In this document: positions 42,323 to 52,567 of the stretch, one piece after another | How the letters are laid out: every line of letters begins with the position of its first letter | Position numbering within the stretch: position 1 is the first letter of the stretch | Source of the DNA: Aureispira sp. CCB-E | GTDB lineage: Bacteria; Bacteroidota; Bacteroidia; Chitinophagales; Saprospiraceae | Assembly (NCBI RefSeq): GCF_031326345.1 | Contig: NZ_CP133671.1 | Location: forward strand, 3,658,001-3,722,000 | Direction: 5' to 3' | Length of the DNA: 64,000 nt | Notes under the pieces: model-generated | Told to the model about the DNA's origin: nothing | The model's database searches: none | What the model saw: only the letters and a program-made list of their open reading frames with translations | Translations under genes and position numbers: made by a program

Positions 42323-42835
42323 CTAGTAGAAAAAAAGCAACATGGAAGACATTAAAATTCCAGTAAAAGTAGAAACAAAGAGTAAAATAAATGGCGCAGC
42401 AATATTCGTTTGCCCAACTTCTACAAGGGTAGAAAATCTACTAGCTTCTGTTGGGTGCGTTCGTTTGATTTGAGTGATTGTTTTTTGAGCATGATTGTAA
42501 TAAATCCAGTTGCTGAACAAACCAAAAAAAGGATAGAAGGAATAGCTGATCAAGACAGTTTCCCAATAGCTGTCAATGCCTAGTAAAATGATAATAAAAA
42601 AATTGACAAAATGAGGGAATAAAACCCCAATGAGAGCATATTTATACATTTTGCGGTAACTGAGCCAGTATATGTGTAAAAACAAGGCTGGGAAGTGAAA
42701 GTGGACTTTGGTATCTTGTTTTTGAAATTTGCGCCAAATAGGGATGTAATAAGAGGCATTGGCACCAATAAAAACTTCCCATTCGTGTTCATCAGGACTA
42801 AGGTAGATGTCTATTTCGTTGTCTAGTATTTCCAT
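42323..42835 (-). CDS. DUF2628 family membrane protein, copy 2
   Basis: A 170-aa membrane protein: a soluble, acidic N-terminus (MEILDNEIDIYLSPDEHEWEVFIG), then FHFPALFLHIYWLSYRKMYKYAL and further helices to about residue 168. The 'F-P-A-...-W-x-x-Y-R-K-M-Y' block is the DUF2628 signature. It is a clear paralogue of the neighbour upstream: the same MEILDN start, NWIYYNHAQKTI and VGQTNI segments. Function unknown. The start codon is 3 bases after the stop of copy 1. Confidence 0.85.
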   Translation of the reverse strand: MEILDNEIDIYLSPDEHEWEVFIGANASYYIPIWRKFQKQDTKVHFHFPALFLHIYWLSYRKMYKYALIGVLFPHFVNFFIIILLGIDSYWETVLISYSFYPFFGLFSNWIYYNHAQKTITQIKRTHPTEASRFSTLVEVGQTNIAAPFILLFVSTFTGILMSSMLLFFY

Positions 42836-42838
42836 AAT

Positions 42839-43351
42839 TTAAATTATTCCCAAAAAAGTTTCTATAAATCTAGTTAATACAAAGAGGACAATACCCATAA
42901 ATATGGGAAACTGAATATCGGTTTGCCCTGCATCTCGAATGGACTTTTCTTCCAAGACTTTAGAAAGACCTGCGGTTTTAATGCTTGCTATCTTTTTTTG
43001 AGCATGATTATAATACGCCCAATTGGCATAAAATCCCCACGCCAAATAAACAAAGAAGAACATGATTTCTATAAATAGGGTAAGTTCAGGGGAAGCATTG
43101 AATAAGAATGGAAGGTAATTGGTTACTTGGCGGGCAGCAAAGAGCAAAAAATAAATTAGATACATTTTTCTAAAAGCTGCCCAGCCAACCCAAAAAATAA
43201 AAGCAGATAGATTGAAGTGAATTTTTTGCCCTTGTTCCATCTTTTGCCAAACGGGTAAGTAATAATCAAATTTGTCGCCAATAAATAATTTCCAATCGGC
43301 TTCTTTTTCAGATAGTTCCTCTTCAAAAATATGGTTGTCTAATATTTCCAT
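42839..43351 (-). CDS. DUF2628 family membrane protein, copy 1
   Basis: A 170-aa paralogue of the gene at 42323-42835 and the same length. MEILDN start, then LSAFIFWVGWAAFRKMYLIYF for the DUF2628 block and NWAYYNHAQKKI, AGQTDI for the middle. The two copies are in tandem with only 3 bases between them, so one mRNA and coupled translation are likely. They probably arose by a recent local duplication and may form a hetero-oligomer. Function of the family is not known. Confidence 0.85.
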   Translation of the reverse strand: MEILDNHIFEEELSEKEADWKLFIGDKFDYYLPVWQKMEQGQKIHFNLSAFIFWVGWAAFRKMYLIYFLLFAARQVTNYLPFLFNASPELTLFIEIMFFFVYLAWGFYANWAYYNHAQKKIASIKTAGLSKVLEEKSIRDAGQTDIQFPIFMGIVLFVLTRFIETFLGII

Positions 43352-43536
43352 GATGTTTTAGTGTTTTCTAAGCAATTGAATAAAGGATGTCGTATAAAAT
43401 AAAAGATAGCTATTTTTTCTGAACGATTACGTAATTAAGACAAAAAGCAGCTTGTGACAGAAGTTATTCTATTCTGTTTAGTAGGAGAAATAGTTGTTGA
43501 GCAAAGTTAGGAAAATTTTGCCTTGAAATAAATGTA

Positions 43537-43575
43537 TAAAAAAAGCCATTTTCCCAAAAGAGAAAATGACCTTTC
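43537..43575 (-). terminator. Terminator after sppA
   Basis: On the minus strand GTCATTTTC (complement of 43562-43570) pairs with GAAAATGGC (complement of 43545-43553), one G-T, followed by a T-run (complement of the A-run at 43538-43544). It lies 50 bases past the sppA stop codon. Confidence 0.75.
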
Positions 43576-43620
43576 TAAAATATATTAAAGCTTCTTTTGT
43601 TTATACTATAAGACGGCTTA

Positions 43621-45468
43621 CTACTTGATATCTATATGATAAGGAAGGCGCATTTGAACTCCTTTCATAGACTTAACGGTTTCCACTGCTTTGATATACT
43701 CAATGTATTCGTTGTATTGGCTACTCGTCAACGAAGATTTTAACTCTTGCAGCAACTGAGTTTTGATTTCATCTTCATCGTCTTCACCACCTAAAACAGC
43801 TGCTAGGCGTTCTTCAAATGATTTTGTTTTTGGATAGCCTACAACACTATAATTGTCTTCCGTCAAGTTAGCTGATTTAGCAATTGCATTAATAGCATCA
43901 TCCAAACCACCCAATTCGTCAACCAAGCCGATTTCAAGGGCTTTTTTACCTAACCAGACACGTCCTTGTGCAACACTATCAACAGCTGCCATACTCATGC
44001 CACGACCTTCACTAACACGTGTTTTAAAGGTTTTGTACACTTGGTCAACACTTTCTTGAATGATTTGTCCTTCTTCTTCGCTGAATTTGTAATAAGCACT
44101 ACCTCTAGACATCATAGAGTATCGACCAATCTTAACCGTATCCATTGTTACTCCCAAGTGATTTTCTAACAAACCTCTCATGTTAGGAATCATACCAAAA
44201 ACACCAATAGACCCTGTGATCGTACGATCTTCTGCAAAGATGCGCTCTGAGTTAGAAGCAATATAGTAACCACCAGAAGCCGCAACGTCTCCCATAGAAG
44301 TCATCACTTTGATACCTTGTTCTTTTGCCTTTTCTAATTCTCTCCAAATAATATCAGAAGCCAAAGCACTACCACCACCAGAATTAACACGCATTACAAT
44401 TGCTTTTACATCTTCATCTTTACGCAATTTTCGGATAATGCTTGCGTATTTATCACCTCCAATAGACCCTTTTTCTCCTTCGCCATCAACGATACTTCCT
44501 TCGGCATACACAACAGCAATCTTATCTGAACCATTGTTAGATTTTAGTTCATTTTTATGAACAGATACATATTTTTTGAGCGTAGCAACTTCTATTTTGT
44601 CATCTTCAGCAGTCCCTAATTTACTGCGTAATTCGTCCAATACTTCGTCTTTGTATTTAGTTGCATCAACTAACTTGTGCGTAACAGCATCTTGAGGTTC
44701 TCTAACAAGTGCATTGTTGGCAATGCGTGCCAATTCTGCAGCATCAATATTGCGTGCCGCTGCCAAATCTTCTAAATACATATCATACATACCACTCATG
44801 TATTCCGTTACTTGCTTGCGATTTTCGGGAGACATTTCTGTAAGACGAAACGGCTCTGTAGCAGATTTGAATTTACCAGCATAAAAGATTTGAAATGTAA
44901 CACCAAGTTTATCCATTAAGCCTTTGAAATAAGTCATCTCACCAGCAAAACCATAGAAAGAGAAGCCTCCTTGAGGATGAATGTATACAGGAGAAGCAAC
45001 AGAAGCAAAGTAATAGCTTTTTTGATCGTAATAATTGCTGTAAGCCATTACAAACTTGCCACTTTCTTTAAATTCTAATAATTTATCGTGCAAAACTTTT
45101 GAAGACGCCCATCCCAATGGTACCGAGTTCAAGTCCAAGTAAATACCTTTGATGTTGTCATCGTTTACGGCAATATCAATCAATTTGCAAATGTCTGTTA
45201 AACCAAGATTCTCGTTTAACATATCTTGAAAATCATAAGGGTCTTGTGCCGAGTTGTTCGACAATTCAGGAATAGGCTGATTGAATTGTAGTTTTAAAAC
45301 AGTATTGGGTTTTATTACAGGGAGACCACCTTGTGATGCTTGGTATCCAACAAAAATAAAACCTCCAACAATTACTCCCAATGCCAGCAACGTGCCTAGA
45401 CAGGAAGTGAAAAAAAGTTTAAAAAAGCCAACTTTTGCTTTTATAACTTGAGGTTTCTCAGAACTCAT
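43621..45468 (-). CDS. sppA: Signal peptide peptidase SppA, 67K type
   Basis: A 615-aa inner-membrane serine protease that degrades cleaved signal peptides. One N-terminal membrane helix (about 21-45), then two fused protease domains, as in the 67K type. The catalytic pair is K201 (GKFKSATEPF) in the N-terminal half and S398 (GDVAASGGYYIAS) in the C-terminal half, with VNSGGGSALASDI forming the conserved loop. Length and order match. Transcribed away from the ABC/M1 gene region in the same direction, followed by a hairpin terminator. Confidence 0.96.
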   Translation of the reverse strand: MSSEKPQVIKAKVGFFKLFFTSCLGTLLALGVIVGGFIFVGYQASQGGLPVIKPNTVLKLQFNQPIPELSNNSAQDPYDFQDMLNENLGLTDICKLIDIAVNDDNIKGIYLDLNSVPLGWASSKVLHDKLLEFKESGKFVMAYSNYYDQKSYYFASVASPVYIHPQGGFSFYGFAGEMTYFKGLMDKLGVTFQIFYAGKFKSATEPFRLTEMSPENRKQVTEYMSGMYDMYLEDLAAARNIDAAELARIANNALVREPQDAVTHKLVDATKYKDEVLDELRSKLGTAEDDKIEVATLKKYVSVHKNELKSNNGSDKIAVVYAEGSIVDGEGEKGSIGGDKYASIIRKLRKDEDVKAIVMRVNSGGGSALASDIIWRELEKAKEQGIKVMTSMGDVAASGGYYIASNSERIFAEDRTITGSIGVFGMIPNMRGLLENHLGVTMDTVKIGRYSMMSRGSAYYKFSEEEGQIIQESVDQVYKTFKTRVSEGRGMSMAAVDSVAQGRVWLGKKALEIGLVDELGGLDDAINAIAKSANLTEDNYSVVGYPKTKSFEERLAAVLGGEDDEDEIKTQLLQELKSSLTSSQYNEYIEYIKAVETVKSMKGVQMRLPYHIDIK

Positions 45469-45708
45469 ATTTTATATTGTTTTTTTTAATAATTTTTTGT
45501 GTAAAAAGTAAGTTACTAAATTACTGTTTTTGATAAGAATTTTTGTCTTTTTGATCAATTATTTGCAGAACCTAGTAAATCTATTGTTCCATTGAATTAC
45601 CATAAATATTAGTTTTTTGTTCCAATTTATAAGTTTCCTTAGACTAATGTCTATTTTTTATCTGCGAACAATCATTTTTAAAGACAAAAATTCATCAACA
45701 GCCAGCTT

Positions 45709-48700
45709 CTACTCCTTTAGAACAACGGATTTTACATTGTCTGAAATGGTTCGTTCTATTAATAATCGTTTGGGATCTATAGCTGCTTTAACAGGCATTT
45801 TGTCTACGACCAAGCTAAAATGTAAATCATTGCCATCAAACAAAACACGTTCTACTTTGACAAGCTCTTTTTCCTCGTCATCGGTATAAATTCCAATATC
45901 TACCCAATCTTCAAAATCAATTTTAGTTTCAGTACCAATAGAGTCCACACGTAATTTATATGCCTCGATATTAAAATCAACTTGATAGTTACCATTGTCC
46001 AATTTTTGATAGCTGGCTTCTTTCAAACGATAGTCGTACAACGTAATCTCTTTAAACCAATCTGTCATTAAATAATTCAGAGAATCAGGTACTTTGGGTT
46101 CCAAAAGTCTTAAAAAGTCCAAAGAAGTTGGATAGGGAGGATCTTGATAACGATACAATTCCAAGAACTCTTTTAGAGCTTGATTGAGGCTATCTTCCCC
46201 GATATAATCTTGCAAAGCATATAAAATCAAAGCACCTTTCCCATAATGAATATACCCTTGATTTTGTACTTTGTACAAGGGTGTTTCTTTTCGTGTTTCA
46301 GAACTACGCCCCCCGAGATAACGATCAAAATTATATTTTAAAAACTGTTTCATTCGCAAGTCGTCCTTTAGGTCATTTTTCATAACCATCAAAGAAGAGT
46401 ACTCTGCAAAACTTTCAGACAGCATGGTACTCCCTTCCATACTAGAACCAATAACTTGATGTGCCCACCATTGGTGCGCCATTTCATGCGCTATAACAGC
46501 ATTAATAATATTATTATCAGTTTCATCTTCCAAGTTGATGATAAAACCAAAAGACTCTGAGTATGGCATCGTGCCAGGAAATGCTTGTGCAAAAGTAGAG
46601 TACCTTGGAAATTCAATAATACGAGCTTGTTTGTGATAGTAAGGACCAAAGTTTTTGGTAAAATATTCTAAAGAATTCTGCACTGCATCTAACATCATAT
46701 CAATGTTGTAAGAGTGCTGTTTGTCGTAATAAATTTCAATGTCAATTCCTTGCCAATTGCGTTGAGCTATTTCGTATTTGGCAGACATAAAAGAATAGAA
46801 GTTTTGAGAAGCACGATCTACTTTATAATGATATTTTTTTCGTCCTCCTTCTTTGGTTTCTTGCACTAATGTTCCTGGTGCAATGGCAACTTGATCTTCA
46901 GAGGTAGAAATGTATGTTTCTACATTGACCCAATCTGCTCCTCCATTTGTCAAGTAGTTGCTCATGCAATGGTCACTACAAGGAGATTCTAAGGTAGGCA
47001 TATATTTCTTGGGACCCAAGTCATATTTTTTTCGAGTATATTTTTCTCTTAATTCGATGCTTTCGTTGTAACCAATAAATGGTAGGATATTACTGTTGTT
47101 TAAGAAGGTGCCGTTTTGAGCAACACTCAAATTGCTAACTTCATTTTCAAATCCTTTGGGGACATAAGAGGCGTCTACTGTAATTGTAGTTGTTTGATGA
47201 GGTGCTAAGGGGGCATCCAATTGATAAATTAAGTATCCGATCTCTTCGTCTTCAAAGACTAGCTTGGCATTGGGAACGGTTACGCTCATATTCCAGTCTT
47301 CATCTACAATAAAATGTAGCGAGTCAATGGCATGATGTGATTTATTCGTCAACACTACTTTTGAATTGCTCAACACTGTTCTAGATTTTGGGAAAATATC
47401 AATGTTATAAGTTACATCCGTGATTTTTGGTTGAGGGATACCTTGATATTTTTTATAATTTTTTTCATAATTGACTAGTAATTTCTCTGTGGCATCAGAA
47501 CTGTCGTACTCGTTAATTACTTGTGTGTTATAAAAGACAAAACTAGCAGTTGCTATCCATAGTATAGAGGCAATTCCTAAACCTATCGCATAGCGAGGAT
47601 TCAGATGTTTTTTTATGGATTTAAGACGACTGCTCAATCCTGTGGAAGCTCCTCGAACCCAAATTAAACCACCAAAACCTAATAAAACAACTCCTAGTAA
47701 AATCCAATACAAGTTGAACCAAAGTATACTAATTAATGCAGGGCCAAAGCCATTCATATCTGAATAGGTTAAGGAAGGCGTAGCTCCTAGGTTCACCATA
47801 TTTGATTGCACGTCAAACATTAAGAAAATCAGCTCTAGAATAAAAATTAAAATAACCGAAATAAAGTAACCAATGTACAGGTTGTTGCAGAGAATTTGTA
47901 CAAAGACCAAAGTGAAAGACCAAAAAATAAAAATGGGTAAAATCTTAAGCAAAAACATTTGCAGGTACAATCCTATTTGCAAATTATAATAACCATTTAG
48001 TATTTGATACAACATACAAATGATCATTGCTGCAAAATGGATGATACTGACAGTAGAAACTAAAGCAATTACTCTAGCAAACAGGGCTACAATAGAATTA
48101 TGAGGGGTGACATCAATTACCTCATTAATTTTTGCCATGCGATCTCGCCAAACAAGTTCGCCACTAAAGAAGACGACAATAATGATTTCGAATACTACCA
48201 AAGAACCATTCAAGGCATCTAACATTTTGTACGTAACAGGGTAAGATTGCAGACCGTAATACTCAAAACCTCCAAAAAGGGAGGTGAATAGCATGATACC
48301 GCTAAAAATGAATAACACTTTGTAAGTGGTACTACGGGTAATACTATAGAAATTTAGCTTGAAGAAACTGATAAAACTCAACCAAGTAGTTTGTCGATTA
48401 AATGCAGTTGTAAAGGCTGGTTTTAGAAGACTTTTGGGAGATGTTTTTCCTGCATTGGTTGTTTGTTTCGCTTTGGATGTTGATTTTTTTTCTGCAAATG
48501 AGAAAGAAAAATAAGAACCAACTAAAACCATCAAACCAATTCCTATCCAAATCAATCGATTGACTACCAATAACCAACTGAAACTAGCCCCAATCGTATT
48601 TTTTTCGACCGTAGTAGCATATTTAGTGTCAATACTATAGGTTCTAATTCCGAAGGTGTCAGATAAAGCAGCAAGTGTTTCATTGTCAAGATTAGAAGCC

Positions 48701-49296
48701 AAGCTTCCTGAAGCAAAATAGGCTACAATGATTACCAATGCACCAACAAAAGAAACAACGGTGTTTCTCCATTTGTTAGCAATAGAAAAGATGATAGCAC
48801 CCGCAATGAATAGATTGGGAATAATAAAGAGTACTAGGTTATTAAAAAAAGCACTACCATAAATAGGTCCAATCCGTTCGGCATCTACAGAGCCTGTTGC
48901 TAAGGCAATTTGACTGCCTAAAAAGAAGCCAACAAAAATACCTAAAAAGGGAATAATAGATAAGACAAGAGCTCCCATAAAGCGCCCGAAGTAATAGCCT
49001 GATTTTTGGATGGGAGTACTAAAGAGAATTTCATTAAACTTATGATTGTAGTCTCGAAGAGCAGCATTGTTAAAGAAGGCAGCAGGCATCATCAAGCAAA
49101 TCAGCAGCAAAATAATAGTGTATTGAGTTAGAACATGTGGCGCATTTTTGTAAATGTTTCCAACACTACCTCCAATAATGATATTATCGCTGGCTATAGC
49201 TCCAGAAACAAGAAGCGTTATAATTAAAAAGAAAATCCAAATCATAGGTCGTTTGATGGACATGGATATCTCTCGTTTGAAGAATTCTACGAACAT
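45709..49296 (-). CDS. ABC-2 type permease fused to M1 family aminopeptidase
   Basis: A 1195-aa inner-membrane protein. The N-terminal part (about 1-590) has two six-helix blocks: the first begins IKRPMIWIFFLIITLLVSGAI and the second begins STTYKVLFIFSGIMLF. Like ABC-2 permeases, the blocks are joined by a Ser/Lys linker. The C-terminal part (about 620-1195) is an M1 metallopeptidase domain with zinc motif H937-E938-M-A-H941 and E961 in LSESFAEYSS, facing the periplasm. It probably works with the ATPase at 49531-50415, 234 bases upstream on the same strand. Such fusions are widespread in Bacteroidota, but the transported peptide is unknown. Confidence 0.9.
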   Translation of the reverse strand: MFVEFFKREISMSIKRPMIWIFFLIITLLVSGAIASDNIIIGGSVGNIYKNAPHVLTQYTIILLLICLMMPAAFFNNAALRDYNHKFNEILFSTPIQKSGYYFGRFMGALVLSIIPFLGIFVGFFLGSQIALATGSVDAERIGPIYGSAFFNNLVLFIIPNLFIAGAIIFSIANKWRNTVVSFVGALVIIVAYFASGSLASNLDNETLAALSDTFGIRTYSIDTKYATTVEKNTIGASFSWLLVVNRLIWIGIGLMVLVGSYFSFSFAEKKSTSKAKQTTNAGKTSPKSLLKPAFTTAFNRQTTWLSFISFFKLNFYSITRSTTYKVLFIFSGIMLFTSLFGGFEYYGLQSYPVTYKMLDALNGSLVVFEIIIVVFFSGELVWRDRMAKINEVIDVTPHNSIVALFARVIALVSTVSIIHFAAMIICMLYQILNGYYNLQIGLYLQMFLLKILPIFIFWSFTLVFVQILCNNLYIGYFISVILIFILELIFLMFDVQSNMVNLGATPSLTYSDMNGFGPALISILWFNLYWILLGVVLLGFGGLIWVRGASTGLSSRLKSIKKHLNPRYAIGLGIASILWIATASFVFYNTQVINEYDSSDATEKLLVNYEKNYKKYQGIPQPKITDVTYNIDIFPKSRTVLSNSKVVLTNKSHHAIDSLHFIVDEDWNMSVTVPNAKLVFEDEEIGYLIYQLDAPLAPHQTTTITVDASYVPKGFENEVSNLSVAQNGTFLNNSNILPFIGYNESIELREKYTRKKYDLGPKKYMPTLESPCSDHCMSNYLTNGGADWVNVETYISTSEDQVAIAPGTLVQETKEGGRKKYHYKVDRASQNFYSFMSAKYEIAQRNWQGIDIEIYYDKQHSYNIDMMLDAVQNSLEYFTKNFGPYYHKQARIIEFPRYSTFAQAFPGTMPYSESFGFIINLEDETDNNIINAVIAHEMAHQWWAHQVIGSSMEGSTMLSESFAEYSSLMVMKNDLKDDLRMKQFLKYNFDRYLGGRSSETRKETPLYKVQNQGYIHYGKGALILYALQDYIGEDSLNQALKEFLELYRYQDPPYPTSLDFLRLLEPKVPDSLNYLMTDWFKEITLYDYRLKEASYQKLDNGNYQVDFNIEAYKLRVDSIGTETKIDFEDWVDIGIYTDDEEKELVKVERVLFDGNDLHFSLVVDKMPVKAAIDPKRLLIERTISDNVKSVVLKE

Positions 49297-49530
49297 AATT
49301 AAAAAATTAAAACCGCTTTATGTGAAGAGTTTTATCTCCCAGAAGGTCTGTTAAATAGGGTAGAAGTGACTTTGTAATTGGGAAGTTGTACTCGTTGGCA
49401 GGTATCAAAAATATCCCTTTTTATATTAGAGGGGGATTTTTGGAGGTGCTCCAAAGCGTTATTAAAAAATAAATGAAAGTGACAGCAAAGAAATTATTAA
49501 GCAGGCAAAGTAGACTACTATTTTAGCGGA

Positions 49531-50415
49531 CTAATACGCTTCGTTGGTTCGTTTTATTTTGCTGAAAAATACATCTTCAATACTAGGAGTAATAGGTTCA
49601 AAGCCATTTTCTGGATTGGACTCGTCTAAAATATGGATAAGTGGGTTGCCTGCAATGAGTTTATCTGAAATGACATAGTACTTGCTCTTATAGTCTGTTA
49701 CTTGACTACGTTCAATAACTTTGCGCCAAACTTTTCCTTTAAGTTCATCAATTCCTTTTTGTGGAGTCCCTTGGTAAACTAGTTGTCCTTTGTTCATAAT
49801 GGCCATATTCGAACAGAGTTCTTTGACATCGTCTACGATATGTGTTGAGAGAATGATAATGACTTTCTCGCCGACAGAAGCTAACAAGTTATGAAAGCGA
49901 TTGCGTTCACCAGGATCAAGACCAGCTGTTGGCTCATCAACGATAATTAACTTAGGGTTGCCAATCAATGCTTGTGCAATTCCTACTCGTTGTTTCATTC
50001 CACCAGAGAAACCTTTTACTTTTTTATGTTTGTGTTCGCTTAGGTTTACTTTTTCTAGTAAATGGTCAACTAACTCTTTGCGTTCTTTTTTTTGACTAAT
50101 ACCTTTGAGGGTTGCGATATGATCCAGAAGTTGATAGGCTGTAATGTGTGGGTATACTCCAAATTCTTGAGGGAGATAACCCAGCACTTTTCGTAGATCG
50201 GTAGGATTTTTAAAGACATCTAAATCATCTAAAAAAATAGAGCCACTATCGGCTTCTTGCAAAGAGGAAATGGTGCGCATTAAGGAAGATTTCCCTGCAC
50301 CATTGGGACCCAATAGACCAAACATTCCATTAGGGATTTCCAAAGATATATTATCCAATGCTTTGACACCATTGGGGTAAGTTTTGGAGAGGTTATTAAT
50401 TTTTAGACTAGACAT
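49531..50415 (-). CDS. ABC transporter ATP-binding protein
   Basis: A 294-aa cytoplasmic ATPase. Walker A is G36-PNGAGKS-S44, Q-loop in GYLPQEFGVYP, signature SGGMKQRVGIAQAL, Walker B LIIVDEPTAGLDPGE, and H-loop LSTHIVDD. A C-terminal extension (about 230-294) has little similarity to other families. It precedes the ABC permease/M1 fusion on the same strand and is presumably its energy-coupling partner. The transported substrate is unknown. Confidence 0.95.
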   Translation of the reverse strand: MSSLKINNLSKTYPNGVKALDNISLEIPNGMFGLLGPNGAGKSSLMRTISSLQEADSGSIFLDDLDVFKNPTDLRKVLGYLPQEFGVYPHITAYQLLDHIATLKGISQKKERKELVDHLLEKVNLSEHKHKKVKGFSGGMKQRVGIAQALIGNPKLIIVDEPTAGLDPGERNRFHNLLASVGEKVIIILSTHIVDDVKELCSNMAIMNKGQLVYQGTPQKGIDELKGKVWRKVIERSQVTDYKSKYYVISDKLIAGNPLIHILDESNPENGFEPITPSIEDVFFSKIKRTNEAY

Positions 50416-50594
50416 TTGTGTACAATTTAGTAGAGTAAATATTCAATGAATGAAAATAATAACTAGATTTCAAGTTTAAAAATACTAGTTGTTTATCTAA
50501 TATAGGTTGTATTAAAGGTATTTATAGATAACTACTTTTAGTAATGTCTAAGGAAAAAAAATAATTCCACGCAAGAGAGACATCTAGACGAAAG

Positions 50595-51530
50595 TCATAA
50601 TTTACTCTGCAAACGCTCAATTAAATCCATTATATCATCAAAACGAGCCAAATAAGCAATCCATGTGATTGGTATCCCCACCTCGCCATATACGATTCCT
50701 GCCAACCCTCCAGTAATAGCGCCTGTTGTATCGGTATCTCGACCAAGATTGACTGCTGCCAAAACGGTTTCAGAATAACTATTATGCTTTAATAAGCACC
50801 ACAAACTAGCTTCTAGACTATCTATAACATAACCACCAGAGTTGATTTCTTTTTGGTGCAACTGGTAAAGAGGTGTAGAGACAGCAAGGATTCGATTAAA
50901 AACAGCTAAATGTTCTTGAGAGAAGTTTTGAGTTTGAGCAAAATTATTGATTACAATAATTACAGCTTTATAAGCCTCTAGTTTTTCTTTGCCTTGTAGT
51001 AGCAATCGAGCGTATTCTAAATAAATAAAACAAGCAAAACGAGCAATAAAATGCCCATGAGTTAAGGAAGATACATCGCTTGTCATTGCCCATCGTTCTT
51101 CTATGGGACGATTTTGAGTATAAAAGATAAGTGGTAAAATGCGCATCAAAGAGCCGTTCCCATTGCTTTGTATATCCTTGCCACCTGCATTTTGAGGTAG
51201 AACGATTCCTTGTTCCAATTTCAAAATGGCTTGCCGAGTCGTGTTGCCCATGTCAAAAACAACGCCGTGTGGTGTCCAGTAAGCCTGTCGATACCAATTG
51301 ACAAAATGATTGCCTAGTTGTCTAAGGTCATATCCTTGTGCTAGCATTTCCATCAAACAAAAGGTCATGGTACTATCGTCCGACCATGTTCCTTTGGGTT
51401 GTTGATGTGTGCCGTATTCTCGTAGGATTTTGACAGGATTTTTTTGAAGTGTTTGGCGAGACATAAACTCAACAGGAACGCCAAGTGCGTCACCTACAGC
51501 CAAGCCAAGGATGGCAGATTTTAGGTTCAT
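50595..51530 (-). CDS. ADP-ribosylglycohydrolase family protein
   Basis: Cleaves ADP-ribose from modified proteins, nucleic acids or small molecules. From the ATG at 51530 the product is 311 aa and starts directly with MNLKSAILGLAVGDALGVPVEF; the ATG 108 bases upstream adds a leader without similarity. Family motifs: GDALGVPVEF, WSDDSTMTFCLME, the S-x-T-H-x region VSSLTHGHFIARF, and GRDTDTTGAITGGLAGIVYGE with the metal-binding Asp residues. Complete and of normal length (ARH/DraG-like). No ADP-ribosyltransferase gene is adjacent, so the target is unknown. Confidence 0.93.
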   Translation of the reverse strand: MNLKSAILGLAVGDALGVPVEFMSRQTLQKNPVKILREYGTHQQPKGTWSDDSTMTFCLMEMLAQGYDLRQLGNHFVNWYRQAYWTPHGVVFDMGNTTRQAILKLEQGIVLPQNAGGKDIQSNGNGSLMRILPLIFYTQNRPIEERWAMTSDVSSLTHGHFIARFACFIYLEYARLLLQGKEKLEAYKAVIIVINNFAQTQNFSQEHLAVFNRILAVSTPLYQLHQKEINSGGYVIDSLEASLWCLLKHNSYSETVLAAVNLGRDTDTTGAITGGLAGIVYGEVGIPITWIAYLARFDDIMDLIERLQSKL

Positions 51531-51681
51531 GATTGATAAGTGTTTAGTTATTTTGTGTTTTGAGCAAGCTTGGATTAGTAGCACACAGGAGCTGCTTACG
51601 ATGAAAGAAAGCGATTGCAATTTTTTATAAATAAACAAAAAAAATCAACAAACTGCTAGATCTAGTTTACTAAAAAATAAA

Positions 51682-51715
51682 AATCAGAACAAAGAATTAA
51701 TTCTCTGTTCTGATT
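51682..51715 (-). terminator. Terminator after the 51746-52567 lipoprotein gene
   Basis: 17-bp stem: AATCAGAACAAAGAATT (51682-51698) and AATTCTCTGTTCTGATT (51699-51715), one G-T. On the minus strand it is followed by a T-rich tail (complement of AATAAAAAT at 51675-51681 region). It lies 31 bases beyond the stop codon at 51746. Confidence 0.88.
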
Positions 51716-51745
51716 ATGCAATAGTTATTTTAGCAAAGTTTTAAT

Positions 51746-52567
51746 TTAAAACCAACCACAATGCCCCGAATAGCTTGTTGTAATCCCCGCAAGAGAATAA
51801 GGAGGTCGAGGACCAACGCCAACAGAACCAAAATCAAGGGCTCGAATGTTGCCACCATTTCTAGCATCTAAACTAGAGTTGTAATTGTAGCGATAAAGAG
51901 AACTAAAGACAACGGTATTGGCTTTTTTGACTTCAAGCCACAACCATCCATTGGTGTTAGAGTGTATAACTAGGCTCATATCACTGCTAAAAGTAAAACT
52001 CGTATTGGGATGAACTCTACTATGTAAACTTGCAGTAGTGCTTGGGGTAATAACAGCTGCTAGTGTGTAAGGATTAATAGAAAAATTGAGTGTTACGGTT
52101 TGCCCTACACCATTCAATGTAAAGAGTAGCTTTCCTGGGCGATTATTTGAGTATTGATCGGGATAAGCGTAGAGATAGCTATTGTTCAAATTAAAGGCGA
52201 TCCACTGTGTTGTGCCTGTTCGAGTTCCAAAGTTTAATAAATCATAACCATTGGTGGGCACAGAAGGATAAGCAACGCTTATTCTTCCTGAATTATAGGC
52301 AGAGTGAGGGGATCGAGCGGCTGTGTTTGGAGAACGCAATTCTGATGGAATGGGTTGTTCTGTAAGAGTTAAAAACTCTATATTTTTTTGTTGCATCTGC
52401 TTGCTTACTTCTTCTAATGTTTCTTGTGGTTTTTCTGAAGTTTGATCTTCAATTGCAAGATTTTTTGCTTCTGCTTCTTGTTTGACCAGCTCCATCGTTT
52501 CTTTTTCACAAGAAGTTGCCAAAAAAGAAGTAATCATTGCGAATAAAAAAAGATTTTTAAGTGTCAT
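51746..52567 (-). CDS. Lipoprotein of unknown function
   Basis: A 273-aa lipoprotein: signal MTLKNLFLFAMITSFLATSC with Cys20. Residues 22-70 are a charged, Glu/Gln-rich helix. The rest (about 85-273) is beta-rich and Ser/Thr/Asn-rich: NNSYLYAYPDQYSNNRP, LNFSINPYTLAAVI, HSNTNGWLWLEVKK. No domain recognised; the profile is that of an outer-surface lipoprotein. The terminator at 51682-51715 closes the gene. Confidence 0.65.
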   Translation of the reverse strand: MTLKNLFLFAMITSFLATSCEKETMELVKQEAEAKNLAIEDQTSEKPQETLEEVSKQMQQKNIEFLTLTEQPIPSELRSPNTAARSPHSAYNSGRISVAYPSVPTNGYDLLNFGTRTGTTQWIAFNLNNSYLYAYPDQYSNNRPGKLLFTLNGVGQTVTLNFSINPYTLAAVITPSTTASLHSRVHPNTSFTFSSDMSLVIHSNTNGWLWLEVKKANTVVFSSLYRYNYNSSLDARNGGNIRALDFGSVGVGPRPPYSLAGITTSYSGHCGWF

